This document shows positions 13,881 through 22,093 of a stretch of 48,689 nucleotides of DNA, piece after piece. Under the pieces are notes generated by a model, which was not told the origin of the DNA, did not search any database, and saw only the letters and a program-made list of their open reading frames with translations. Numbering within the stretch: the stretch's first letter is position 1; each line of letters starts with the position of its first letter. The translations under genes were made by a program, and so were the position numbers. The stretch covers positions 1 to 48,689 of IMG/VR virus record IMGVR_UViG_3300024895_000007; one strand, given 5' to 3'. Source of the stretch: a virus.

Positions 13881-14420
13881 CTACTGGGGCGCGTCGGCGA
13901 GCGCCACGAGCCGCTCCCGGACCGCGGGCATCGTCAGAAACATCGCCGTCGTGCCGACCTCTGCCTGGGGCGCCTCGACCAGCACGAACCCTTGCCGGTC
14001 GTAGAACGCCACGGCATCGGGCTTGGCGTCGGTGAACACGCCCACGCAGCCGACCTGCTCGGCCTGGGTGAGGGCCGCACGGAAGACCTCCCGCAGGAGC
14101 CGGGTCCCCACGCCCCGACCCCGGAACCGGAGGTCTGTGGCCATCTTCGCGAGCAGCAGCACCGGCGCGGGATATCCCGGGAGCCGGGGTATGAGCGGCT
14201 TCAGGAGCGCGCTTCGGACCGAACCGGGGACCATCGTCACGTACCCGGCGATCGCGTCGTCGCCTTCGGTGTCGATCGCGAGCCACGTCGCGTTCCACTG
14301 CCGACCCGCGCTCTCGCGCGCGTGCTTCGAGAGGTAGTCGTCCAGCGCCGACGTGCCACAGCTGAAGTCGCTAATCATGTCCTTCGAGAGCAGCCGTCGC
14401 ACCTCCATGGCCGCGCTCAC
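13881..14420 (-). CDS. GNAT acetyltransferase, TacT/AtaT toxin-like, 179 aa
   Basis: The N-terminus FSCGTSALDDYLSKHA is the signature of GNAT toxins that acetylate aminoacyl-tRNA. The acetyl-CoA loop RFRGRGVG is at 98-105 and the catalytic-type Tyr in FYDRQGF is Y140. Length is typical. Normally these toxins are encoded next to a DUF1778 antitoxin. Here the coupled upstream gene (GTGA overlap) is a TPR protein instead. The gene sits in the baseplate cluster as cargo. Toxicity is inferred from family resemblance. Confidence 0.75.
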   Translation of the reverse strand: MSAAMEVRRLLSKDMISDFSCGTSALDDYLSKHARESAGRQWNATWLAIDTEGDDAIAGYVTMVPGSVRSALLKPLIPRLPGYPAPVLLLAKMATDLRFRGRGVGTRLLREVFRAALTQAEQVGCVGVFTDAKPDAVAFYDRQGFVLVEAPQAEVGTTAMFLTMPAVRERLVALADAPQ

Positions 14421-15223
14421 GCCTCAACCAAACTCTCAAAGCGGGCCCAGCCCTCCGGCGACAGCACTCGCTCCGCGGACGTGGCCATGTCGTCGGGAAT
14501 GGGCTCCTCAGCGCGTGCGAGCACGTTGACCAGCGCATCCCGAAGCGCATTCGCCCGTACAGCGCGCAGCATCACTTCGGACGGCGTGCGCCGGATCACG
14601 TCCGCCGCCGGTGCGTCGCCTCGTTCGCGCCGCTGCGATGCCGCGAGAAACCGCACGAAGATCTCCGCCGCGTCGTCCTCGTGCCCCAGTTGCGCCGCCG
14701 TCTGAGCGAGCTGCAGGAGCGTGTGCGCATCGTCAGGCCGGACGCTCTTGATCGCCCGCCGAAGAAACACGTTGGCGCGGGGTGAATCCTCCAGGCTGTA
14801 GTGGGCCATTGCCAGATTCGCCTGGACGATGACCCGCTCCACCGAGTCCGGCGCGTAGATCTGCTCGGCCCGCTCGAAGTAGGGGAGCGCCTCCCGGGGT
14901 CGGCCGAGATGACCAAGAGCACGGCCCACGTCGACGATGGAGTGCGGGTTCGACGGCCGGATGCGGTGCGCCTCTTCGTACGCGGCGTGAGCGGCTTCCA
15001 GCCGGGCGCGCGCGCTCGGGGCCACCATGGCAAGTCGCAACTCGCAGTGTCCGATGATCGTCCAGAGCTGCCACCGCCCAAAGTCGTCAGCGTGGTCCAG
15101 TAGACCCCGGCCATCCCGAAGCCACCGGCGAAGTGTGAACGGATCGATGACGTCCCACTCGTTGTTCAGACGCGCGACCGCCTCGTTGTAGAGCTGCTCG
15201 GCTTTGGTGAGGGGCAGGGTCAT
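14417..15223 (-). CDS. Tetratricopeptide-repeat protein, 268 aa
   Basis: Residues about 70-190 contain three to four TPR-like helical pairs (AAHAAYEEAHRIRPSNPHSI, ALPYFERAEQIYAPDSV, VFLRRAIKSVRPDD, LLQLAQTAAQLGHEDDAAEI). The N-terminus LTKAEQLYNEAVARLNNEWD is also helical. There is no signal peptide. ATG 15223 begins the helical domain. An upstream in-frame ATG (15379) would overlap the neighbour. The stop overlaps the GNAT start. TPR proteins bind partners, so it may be the regulator or antitoxin of the GNAT protein. Confidence 0.7.
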   Translation of the reverse strand: MTLPLTKAEQLYNEAVARLNNEWDVIDPFTLRRWLRDGRGLLDHADDFGRWQLWTIIGHCELRLAMVAPSARARLEAAHAAYEEAHRIRPSNPHSIVDVGRALGHLGRPREALPYFERAEQIYAPDSVERVIVQANLAMAHYSLEDSPRANVFLRRAIKSVRPDDAHTLLQLAQTAAQLGHEDDAAEIFVRFLAASQRRERGDAPAADVIRRTPSEVMLRAVRANALRDALVNVLARAEEPIPDDMATSAERVLSPEGWARFESLVEA

Positions 15224-15236
15224 CAGGAGGCCTCGA

Positions 15237-15425
15237 TCACGGGAGCGTACCAGAGGGCGGGGTCTGTACCACGGGAGCGTGGACGGAGCGGCTGCGGCCG
15301 AGCGCGCAGCGAAGGTCCGCCGCCCTGTCCGCCGCGCGGATGGCCGGACCCATCCAGTAGGCGAGGCGGCGGGCGACATCCCCGGCGGCGCCGGCGCGCG
15401 TGGGGGCGGTGGAGAGGATGTTCAT
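15237..15425 (-). CDS. Small hypothetical protein, 62 aa
   Basis: ATG 15425 with GGAG about 8 bases upstream. The N-terminal 40 residues are Ala/Arg-rich and helical (ARRLAYWMGPAIRAADRAA), and the C-terminus is disordered. It lies 13 bases before the TPR gene and probably shares its transcript. No family recognised. Its first residues (MNI) and size resemble the gene at 15758-15931. Confidence 0.45.
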   Translation of the reverse strand: MNILSTAPTRAGAAGDVARRLAYWMGPAIRAADRAADLRCALGRSRSVHAPVVQTPPSGTLP

Positions 15426-15515
15426 GGGAGAGCTCCTGCGGAGGCTAGAGAGCAGCGCGGGGAGCCTTGGGAGCTCTGTCCGCCGCCTTTACCGTCGGAT
15501 CGGAGGTGATTCCCG

Positions 15516-15752
15516 ATGAGCGAAGAAGAGTTCAGCCACTACCTGTCCGCGTACCTACAGGCATCGGTGGGCGAGAAGATCGAGGTGCCGGGCGACATGA
15601 AGTATGTCGTCTCCGCACGCATCCGGGCGGTGCTCGCGGTGGCCGCGTTCGATGCGAAGCGGGGTGCGCCCCCAAGGGCGCCAGCGGACGTCGTCACGGA
15701 AGTCGACCGCATCTGCGCCGGGGTCACCCCGAAGGGCAGCCGCGCGACGTAG
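15516..15752 (+). CDS. Hypothetical protein, 78 aa, on plus strand
   Basis: A strong Shine-Dalgarno sequence GGAGGTGA lies 7 bases before ATG 15516, so expression is likely despite lying against the tail operon. The protein is acidic and helical at the N-terminus (SEEEFSHYLSAYLQASVGEK), followed by MKYVVSARIRAVLAVAAFDAK. No motif recognised. It is transcribed away from 15237-15425, so their promoters lie between 15426 and 15515. Confidence 0.6.
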   Translation: MSEEEFSHYLSAYLQASVGEKIEVPGDMKYVVSARIRAVLAVAAFDAKRGAPPRAPADVVTEVDRICAGVTPKGSRAT

Positions 15753-15757
15753 GGGGC

Positions 15758-15931
15758 TTACCCCTTCAGCGCCGTGAGGGCCGCGGCCAGCGCGGCGATG
15801 CGCTCGGCGGATTGGCCGTTGCGGACCGCGGCGCGCAGGGCGCGAAGCACCCGCCGCTCGACGACGGGGCGGAGGTAGCGGCACGCGGTGGTCGCGACGG
15901 CTGCGGATCGGGCCTGGGCTTCGATGTTCAT
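15758..15931 (-). CDS. Small hypothetical protein, 57 aa
   Basis: ATG 15931 with GGAGA about 8 bases upstream. The stop is 5 bases beyond the convergent gene's stop at 15752. The protein is basic and helical (CRYLRPVVERRVLRALRAAV then AERIAALAAALTALKG). It could bind nucleic acid. No family recognised. Confidence 0.5.
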   Translation of the reverse strand: MNIEAQARSAAVATTACRYLRPVVERRVLRALRAAVRNGQSAERIAALAAALTALKG

Positions 15932-15986
15932 GTTCTCGGTCTCCGTGGGTTGTTCGTTCGGCGCCTGGCTGAGCTACCGTCCGGGG

Positions 15987-16871
15987 ATGCGATCCTTCTT
16001 CCTGCTCTGCCTCACCCTCGCCGCTTGCGCCGCTGACCCTGTGCTGCTCCCCGACTCGGGCCCCTGCTCGAGCGCGTGCGGCGTCGGGACGGTGTGCAGC
16101 GGCGGGGCCTGCGTGGCGATCGACGCCGGTGGCGGGGACGCGCCCGCGGCGGACGTCGGCGAGGATCGGCCCGCGCTGCCCGATGCCGGGCCGGGGGACG
16201 TGGGAGTGGACGTGCCCGCTGACGTTCTTCCGGCTGGATGTACCTCCGCCACGGTCGGGAACTGCTGCGGCGTGGCCTGCGTGACACCCGCTGGCGCGAT
16301 GAGCGCAGCGTGCCTCAGTGGTCGCTGCGGGGTCGGCGTGTGCTCCGAAGGCCTCGCCGACTGCGACGGCAACCCGGCCAACGGCTGCGAGACGAACCTG
16401 CGGAGCAGCGGGGCGAACTGCGGCGCCTGCGGGGCAGCGTGCGCTGCGGGCCGTGGGTGCTTCGCATCTGCCTGCGTGGCCTGCGATGCCGATGGGGACG
16501 GGGCGACGATCCCGGCGTGCGGAGGGATGGACTGCGACGATACCGACCGCGACCGCCATCCCGGGGCTACGGAACGATGCAACGGGTTCGACGACAACTG
16601 CGACGGGACCGAGGACAGCGCGGGCAGTGCGGAGCTCAACGCGTACTGCCTGACGCTTCAGGATCGCCACTTCAGCTCAAGCGAGCGGACATGGCAGGGC
16701 ACCGCCCGGTGCGTGGCCTCGCGCACGCCCGACGTGATGCTGCTTCAGCGGTATGCCGCCAACACGCTGGCGTGTCAGCGGTGCGGGACGTACCGAACCA
16801 GCCCCACCATGGTTCAGAGCTTCTGCAACTGCGCCGCGGACACGACAACGTCGTGGTCGTGCCCGCGATGA
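15987..16871 (+). CDS. MopE-like Cys/Asp-rich lipoprotein, 294 aa
   Basis: ATG 15987 begins a lipoprotein signal (MRSFFLLCLTLAAC, lipobox LAAC). The mature part has an Asp/Pro/Ala-rich linker, then Cys-rich repeats (CGVGTVCSGGACV, GVCSEGLADCDG, CGACGAACAAG). Next comes the metal-binding motif DADGD ... DCDDTDRDRHPGATERC ... DDNCDGTED seen in MopE-type proteins. These are hallmarks of Myxococcota surface proteins. It runs against the phage tail operon and ends base-to-base with the baseplate J gene, so it is probably a prophage-expressed cell-surface gene. Confidence 0.75.
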   Translation: MRSFFLLCLTLAACAADPVLLPDSGPCSSACGVGTVCSGGACVAIDAGGGDAPAADVGEDRPALPDAGPGDVGVDVPADVLPAGCTSATVGNCCGVACVTPAGAMSAACLSGRCGVGVCSEGLADCDGNPANGCETNLRSSGANCGACGAACAAGRGCFASACVACDADGDGATIPACGGMDCDDTDRDRHPGATERCNGFDDNCDGTEDSAGSAELNAYCLTLQDRHFSSSERTWQGTARCVASRTPDVMLLQRYAANTLACQRCGTYRTSPTMVQSFCNCAADTTTSWSCPR

Positions 16872-18401
16872 TCACCCCGGCACGATCGTCAGCGTCGAGA
16901 GCCAGACAACGTGCCGGATCGACCCGGTCGCCCCCGTGCCCCCGCTGATCGTTACGGTCACGTCGGTCACCCCAGGGACGGCCATGATCGCCGCGATGAG
17001 CTGCGAGGCGCGGATGGTGGCAGGGCGCCCCCACGACTCGGCCGGGAACCGCTGCTCCCGCGACGGCATGATGACTGGGTTGCCAGAGCCCAGCGCGTCG
17101 AAGGTCGCGAACACCGCGTCGCGGATGCCCTGCCATGCGGCCGTGGTCGGGTAGATGGTGGTCCCGGCGACTGGCGCGGCCGGGAGCGCCTCGGCCAGCA
17201 TCACGCTCGTTCCCGCCGCCGTCAGGACCTTCCCCCGCGTGAACCCCCCGCGCTTCGCGGGCGTGCTCACGTTGATCGCGATCATGTTGTCCGGCTCGAT
17301 CTTCCCCGGGCCGGTCCCGTCGATCGGGGTCGTCGTTGAGAAGGTCGTGGTCGTCGGCGCGGGCGCGGCCGCCACGACGTAGCTCCCGACGAAGCTCGGC
17401 GGGTAGTCGACGGAGGTCGTGACCGTGACGACCACTTCGGACGCGACGGTTCCAGGCGACACCACCGTTACGTTGTCCGGGTGGATCGGCGCCGGGAGGA
17501 ACCCCTCCCGCTCCGCCTCGAGGATCTCCTCGCCGTCGGCGTCGACCTCCCCCAGCAGGAAGCGCTTCATCAGCGCCTGCGTGCGCGGCGAGCCCGTCGG
17601 CGCGTCGAAGAAGATCCCTGGCGCCGTCGAGTCGCCCGCCGCGGGGCCGAGCACCACCGCGGTGATGCAGCCGAGCGCGTAGGTGCCGTCGGGCGCCATG
17701 CACGGGTGCACGAACACCTCGTCGACCCCGGCGTACTCCAGCAGCTTCTGGCGGACGTCGGCGGGGTTGCCGCTGCCCGGGCGCGCCTGCCGCCGCTCGA
17801 TGAGCCGGGCCTGGAGCGCGGTGTCGCTCTCTGTGGCGGTGCCCTGCCGGGTGATGCCGCTGGTTGCTGCAGTGGCCGCGAAGCCGATGGGCGCCGTCGA
17901 CCAGGTCAGCGTCGTGGGCGTCGGGAGGTTCCCGTCGGTACCGAGGGTCGTGCACTCGACGGTGAGGGTCGCCTGAGCGCTGCCATCCACGGTGACGGAC
18001 GTGAGGGCGGCGCCGGTATCGGGGTCGATCGGGACGAAGCGCAGGCCGTCGGACGATGAGAGGGTGGCGCCGTTGGTCGCCGTGGTGCCGTTGATCGCCG
18101 GGCCGGTCACCGGCACGGAGAGCTGCGCGGCCGTCGCGGCTTTGCGCTGCGTACCGTCGTCGGACGCCGAGGTGTCCAGCTCCGTGCCGAACTGCCCGCG
18201 CACGAGCACCCGCGCCGAGGCCTGTCCCGCGAGGTACTCCGTCGGCTCCAACGACTTCGACCACGCATCGGCGGCGTTGTACGCGTCGCTGCCCTCCTCG
18301 ATGGAGAGGTCCTGCGGGGGCGAGAGCGCGAGGTAGCGGGCGCGCCAGTCGGCCAGGAGCGCGTCGCGAATGGTCGCGGCGATGCGGGGGGTGAAGGGCA
18401 T
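16872..18401 (-). CDS. Baseplate J / Mu gp47-like protein, 509 aa
   Basis: A typical baseplate wedge protein. The N-terminal region (EGSDAYNAADAWSKSLEPTE) is followed by repeated Thr/Val-rich beta domains, then the conserved GNPADVRQKLLEYAGVDEVFV of the J/gp47 core. The C-terminal domain RASQLIAAIMAVPGVTDVTV is also diagnostic. It forms the ring around the tail spike with the gp46-like protein. Two extra small genes separate it from gp46 and a cargo island separates it from gp48. Confidence 0.85.
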   Translation of the reverse strand: MPFTPRIAATIRDALLADWRARYLALSPPQDLSIEEGSDAYNAADAWSKSLEPTEYLAGQASARVLVRGQFGTELDTSASDDGTQRKAATAAQLSVPVTGPAINGTTATNGATLSSSDGLRFVPIDPDTGAALTSVTVDGSAQATLTVECTTLGTDGNLPTPTTLTWSTAPIGFAATAATSGITRQGTATESDTALQARLIERRQARPGSGNPADVRQKLLEYAGVDEVFVHPCMAPDGTYALGCITAVVLGPAAGDSTAPGIFFDAPTGSPRTQALMKRFLLGEVDADGEEILEAEREGFLPAPIHPDNVTVVSPGTVASEVVVTVTTSVDYPPSFVGSYVVAAAPAPTTTTFSTTTPIDGTGPGKIEPDNMIAINVSTPAKRGGFTRGKVLTAAGTSVMLAEALPAAPVAGTTIYPTTAAWQGIRDAVFATFDALGSGNPVIMPSREQRFPAESWGRPATIRASQLIAAIMAVPGVTDVTVTISGGTGATGSIRHVVWLSTLTIVPG

Positions 18402-18443
18402 GGGTGTTGTCCTGGGGACAGAGGCTGCGAAGACCGCGCGGGG

Positions 18444-18668
18444 TCAGGCGGCGGAGGCGATGGCGGGCGCGGCAACTCGGGGCGCGGCGAGGGACGCAAG
18501 CAGCCTCGCGCGCTGCCCCGGCGAGAGCGCCAGCAACTCGGCGAGGAGACACGGCATACGCCAGGACAGCGCCTGGACGATCTCGTCGTCGGGAGTCGCG
18601 CGGCCCGAGGCGCAGCGAGCCAGGAAGGCACCGATCTCGATCTCCGACACCCGCTCAAGTCGCTCCAC
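18444..18668 (-). CDS. Hypothetical protein, 74 aa
   Basis: A GTG start overlaps the preceding stop by 14 bases. The protein is helical (EIEIGAFLARCASGRATPDDE then LALSPGQRARLLASLAAP) and has no known motif. It forms a pair with 18655-19092 inserted between the gp46- and gp47-like genes, an unusual position for non-structural genes. Confidence 0.5.
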   Translation of the reverse strand: MERLERVSEIEIGAFLARCASGRATPDDEIVQALSWRMPCLLAELLALSPGQRARLLASLAAPRVAAPAIASAA

Positions 18669-19092
18669 GGCGAAACTCCTTCCACGAACCGACCGCGCTG
18701 GCCCATTGGTTCGCCGCCTTGGCAGCGGCCATCATCTGGTGAGGCATGAAGGCAGCGAGCACCTCGTCGGTGACCGGGGCAGCGGACCCGGTCGCCGCGC
18801 GAATCGGGACGCCTTGGATCTGTTCTGAAAACGTTGCCCCGTCCACACGCATCAACACGTCGAGCCACGACGCTAGGGCAAGGAAGAGCCCGTCGCGCTG
18901 AAGCGGGGTCGGCGACCAGCGAGCGAGCTCGTTCAGCACGGCGGCGGCAGGAGACCGCTTCGGATCGTTCACTTCGCTCGGGATGGCGATCATCGCCCCC
19001 GGCGCGATCGCCGTCAGTCGGCGGATGACCTCGAACTGTGCAGAACGATCGATGCCGCTCGCCCAATGTATCAGCCCGTCGAGCTTGTCCAT
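18655..19092 (-). CDS. Hypothetical protein, 145 aa
   Basis: ATG 19092 (MDKLDGLIHWASG) is preferred over the upstream in-frame GTG at 19158, which would overlap the gp46-like gene by 35 bases and add an Arg-rich segment. The protein looks all-helical (SAQFEVIRRLTAIAP, AAAVLNELARW, LFLALASWLDVLMRV), without signal or membrane segment. It is paired with 18444-18668. No family recognised. Cargo between structural genes is likely. Confidence 0.5.
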   Translation of the reverse strand: MDKLDGLIHWASGIDRSAQFEVIRRLTAIAPGAMIAIPSEVNDPKRSPAAAVLNELARWSPTPLQRDGLFLALASWLDVLMRVDGATFSEQIQGVPIRAATGSAAPVTDEVLAAFMPHQMMAAAKAANQWASAVGSWKEFRRGAT

Positions 19093-19123
19093 CGGCCGAG
19101 CATACCGGAACGCCAGCTCGAGC

Positions 19124-19489
19124 CTACCGCTCCATCTCGATCGACTGCGAGCGCCCATCGCGCCCGCGGAAGGTGACGGTGGAGCGCAGCACCGTGCCGG
19201 TGGGGGCGGCCTCGGTGCGCGCCTCGACGACGAGCTCGCGGATCGTGCCGCGGTCGACCCAGCGCTTCAACGCCACGGCGACGGCGGCCTTCCAGCGAGC
19301 GACGGCGTTGGGGGTCTCGTTGTCCACCTCCTCGACGCCGTAGGTGCGATCGCGGCCGGCCGAGCCGAGCGGGGTGCGCAGGACGTTCACGACGATCGCG
19401 AGCTCGGGGGTGAGCGCGCGCTGCCAGGTGCGGCCGTCGAGGGCGACGTCGCCGGTCACGGGGTCGATGAAGCGGGCGACGGTGGCCAT
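19124..19489 (-). CDS. Mu gp46-like baseplate protein, 121 aa
   Basis: The pattern IDPVTGDVALDGRTW followed by VVNVLRTPLGSAGRDRTYGVE, a helix WKAAVAVALKRWVDRGTIRELVV and a final beta hairpin matches the GP46 (gpW-like) baseplate wedge family. ATG 19489 with GGAGGA upstream overlaps the gp45 stop (TGATG). A TTG one codon earlier is not needed. Confidence 0.75.
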   Translation of the reverse strand: MATVARFIDPVTGDVALDGRTWQRALTPELAIVVNVLRTPLGSAGRDRTYGVEEVDNETPNAVARWKAAVAVALKRWVDRGTIRELVVEARTEAAPTGTVLRSTVTFRGRDGRSQSIEMER

Positions 19490-20064
19490 CAATCCTCCGC
19501 GCGGACCTTGTTGGAGCCGGGGCCGGTGCGCCCGATGAGCGAGATGTCGCCCGACCCGGCGGCGAGCACCGTGGACCCTGCGCCGCTGCCCGCGGGCGGC
19601 GTGTAGGTGATGCTGAGCGCCGCAGCCGAGCCGGGCGTGAACGCAAACGTGAGCGTCCCGCAGTCGACCGCGTCGCCCTCGCGGTTGACCTTCTTCGTTG
19701 CCGCGGCACCGAGCTTGATCGACGGCGCCTCGAGCACGGCGGCGTCCGTGAGGAGCCGCAGCATCCGCGCGATGTTCCCCACGGCGTAGAGGCGGGTCTC
19801 GCCCGCGACGAGGTCCGTGGGCGTCCGGGCCTTGTCCCAGAGCCTCTTGACGTACGGCTCGTCGCCGCCCTGCTCGACGTGGGCGCGCAGGGTGGCGGCG
19901 ATCACGGGCAGCACCGCCAGGCCCATCGACTGAGGGAACGCCGCGGCGTCCGTCGGCGCCGCTGTGTCGTCGTCAGCCTCGTTGCCGACGCCCCGGAGCT
20001 GGAGCTCGAGGAGCTTGGAGACGGCGCCGTAGGCCGCGCGCACCACCTTCTGGGGGAAGCTCAT
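19489..20064 (-). CDS. Mu gp45 / gpV-like baseplate spike protein, 191 aa
   Basis: The central region TPTDLVAGETRLYAVGNIAR then APSIKLGAAATKKVNREGD is the spike-protein pattern of the gp45/gpV family, where a beta-helix made of Gly/Thr-rich turns follows. The C-terminal part (TFTPGSAAALSITYTPPAG) is beta-rich. It punctures the outer membrane during injection. ATGA overlap with the hub gene upstream. Confidence 0.75.
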   Translation of the reverse strand: MSFPQKVVRAAYGAVSKLLELQLRGVGNEADDDTAAPTDAAAFPQSMGLAVLPVIAATLRAHVEQGGDEPYVKRLWDKARTPTDLVAGETRLYAVGNIARMLRLLTDAAVLEAPSIKLGAAATKKVNREGDAVDCGTLTFAFTPGSAAALSITYTPPAGSGAGSTVLAAGSGDISLIGRTGPGSNKVRAED

Positions 20065-21206
20065 GACTCGGGCTCCAGGACGATCGTGCCGCGCGGCGAG
20101 AGTGAGAGCGTGCTCGTGTGGCCCCCGGTGCGGGAGCGGCGCAGGTCGACCTTGGTGATCAGACGCCGGTCGCGGATCCCCTCGAGGTCGTCCCGGAGGT
20201 TGGCAGTCGCGTTGATCGCATAGAGGAAGGGCGCCTGCCCCCAGCCCTGCACCGTCGCCTCGTAGGCGAAGAGCTGCTGGTTGGCCCGTGCGATCTCGCT
20301 GCGGGCTCGCTGGCGCGCCTGGTCGAGCGAGCGGACGCGCGGGTCGTGCACGTACCGCGGGCGCGGCGCCGGGGCCGACTGAACCCGGTCACTCTGGAGG
20401 GCGAGGTTCTCCTGGCGCGCCTCGGACCGGGCGTCTTCGCCCGCGAGGAGCGAGGTGTGCCCGTACGCCGTCACGGCCGTGGGGACCTGGGTGCCGTTGG
20501 TGTCCTCCCAGCCCGCGAGGAGGTTGCCCTCGTACCCGTCGCCGACCGCGATCCGGGTGAGGTCGTAGAGGGGCTCGGCGTCGTAGGCGGGCTTGTCGAG
20601 GATGAGCCCCTGCCCCGCGGCCGTGGGGCCCACGTAGAGCAGGAACCCGTGACGCCGCGCGAGCTGCTCGCAGAACGCCCAGATCTTCTCGCCGGGCCGG
20701 GGCTTCCACTGGTCGACGTGGGCGCGGCGGGTGTCGCGCTTGGGCGTGCCGCGAGGGTGGGCGCGCCCCGCAGAGATGGCCCGGGCATCGGCCGCCGTGG
20801 CGGCGACAACGAGCGGGAGGCCGAGGGGGGCGACGGCCCGGGTGATGGCCTCAGCGATCGTGAGGTCGTGCAGCGAGAGCCGCGGGTCGACGTCGGACAC
20901 GAGCATCGCCGCCGAGAGGTCGCGGCCCGAGACGATGAGCTTGGCGCCCTCGCGGTCGGCGCCAGACCGCACCCGCTCGACGGTGCCAACGAACTGCAAC
21001 GCCCCGTCGACGCGCACCTCCATCGGCGCGAACAGGGTGAGGACGCGTCGGGCCCGCGCGGCCATCGCGGGCGTCTGCCGGCCGCGCCAGAGCGTGACCG
21101 TAAGGGCCGAGCCTGCGGTGAGCAGGTCGTGTGTGAGCACCACCTCGTCCCAGGCCGTCAGCGAGCGCCCGCCGATGGTGAGCTCGACCTCGTGCGACTG
21201 CGCCAT
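20061..21206 (-). CDS. Mu gp44 / gpD-like baseplate hub protein, 381 aa
   Basis: The N-terminal beta domain (VELTIGGRSLTAWDEVVLTH) and the region KPRPGEKIWAFCEQLARRHG (about residues 165-185) are characteristic of phage late-control gpD / gp44 hub proteins. A long helix of Arg/Ala residues (SLDQARQRARSEIARANQQ) near 290-310 precedes the last beta domain. It forms the trimeric hub to which the spike attaches. Confidence 0.8.
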   Translation of the reverse strand: MAQSHEVELTIGGRSLTAWDEVVLTHDLLTAGSALTVTLWRGRQTPAMAARARRVLTLFAPMEVRVDGALQFVGTVERVRSGADREGAKLIVSGRDLSAAMLVSDVDPRLSLHDLTIAEAITRAVAPLGLPLVVAATAADARAISAGRAHPRGTPKRDTRRAHVDQWKPRPGEKIWAFCEQLARRHGFLLYVGPTAAGQGLILDKPAYDAEPLYDLTRIAVGDGYEGNLLAGWEDTNGTQVPTAVTAYGHTSLLAGEDARSEARQENLALQSDRVQSAPAPRPRYVHDPRVRSLDQARQRARSEIARANQQLFAYEATVQGWGQAPFLYAINATANLRDDLEGIRDRRLITKVDLRRSRTGGHTSTLSLSPRGTIVLEPES

Positions 21207-21208
21207 GA

Positions 21209-22093
21209 TCAGACCGGAACCAGGAGCGTGGTGCCCGCGGGGATCTCGCTCGGGTCGGCGAGGGCGTTGACCTCGAGCAGCTCGCCCATGCGGGAGGCGT
21301 CACCGTAGACGTCCGGGTGCGCGGCCACCTCCGCGATCGACATGGCGACCGGCAGACGGAAGGTTCCTGGCTGGTCCCCGGCGCGCTCGGCCCTGCGCGC
21401 CACGACGGCCGCAGTGGTGGCCCCAAGGGCGCTCCGGAGGGGGAAGTACTGCGATGCGGCGAACGCCGGGTCCGCGAGATCTTCCTCGCACCGGCGCACG
21501 AGGGCGTCGGCGGTGGCGATGGCCTGCGTCATGGAGGCGTCCGCCGAGGCGAGTTCGTCCATCACGGCGGTCACGTCGTCGACGAAGCCGAGGAAGCGGT
21601 CGACGAGGCTGAGCTCGACCGCGGCGGCCTCGACGGCGACTGCCCCAGCGATCGCGAGGTCGGCGGGTGCAGCGGGGGTGTTGAAGTCCACCAGCGTGGC
21701 CTCGCCCCGCTGCTCGGTGAACGTGATCTCGAGCGTGAGCCCGTCCTTCGTCTTCCCGTCGATCTGCTCGGTCCACTCGTCGACGTGCACGGTGAGTAGG
21801 CCGCGCGTCGGGTGCGTGAGGAGGCCCTCGCCACGCGCATCAAGCACCCGCACGAGGTCCGCGTAGACGCCCGGGAAGAGCGGCGTGGGCCAGCGCAGAC
21901 TGTTGTAGAGCGGGACCTTGACCTTGATGACCTTGGCCTTCGGACCGGTGGTCTCGACGTCGGCGCCGCGCTGGCGGTATCCCGCGTGCTTGGCCGAGTC
22001 GTGGCCGCCGACGAGAGAGGTGTCGAGCCCCGGGAACTCCACGCCCTCGAAGGCGAACGGAGAGAGGTGCTCCTTGAGCGCGTCGATGGTCAT
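21209..22093 (-). CDS. Mu gp43-like DNA circularisation/tail protein, 294 aa
   Basis: The N-terminal domain (residues 1-130) has the DNA_circ_N pattern FEGVEFPGLDTSLVGGHDSAK then FPGVYADLVRVLDARGEGLL and HPTRGLLTVHVDEWTE. The middle is helical, and the last 50 residues end DPSEIPAGTTLLVPV, a LysM-like ending as in other tail proteins of this position. It probably connects tape measure and hub. The 'circularisation' name is historical. Confidence 0.75.
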   Translation of the reverse strand: MTIDALKEHLSPFAFEGVEFPGLDTSLVGGHDSAKHAGYRQRGADVETTGPKAKVIKVKVPLYNSLRWPTPLFPGVYADLVRVLDARGEGLLTHPTRGLLTVHVDEWTEQIDGKTKDGLTLEITFTEQRGEATLVDFNTPAAPADLAIAGAVAVEAAAVELSLVDRFLGFVDDVTAVMDELASADASMTQAIATADALVRRCEEDLADPAFAASQYFPLRSALGATTAAVVARRAERAGDQPGTFRLPVAMSIAEVAAHPDVYGDASRMGELLEVNALADPSEIPAGTTLLVPV

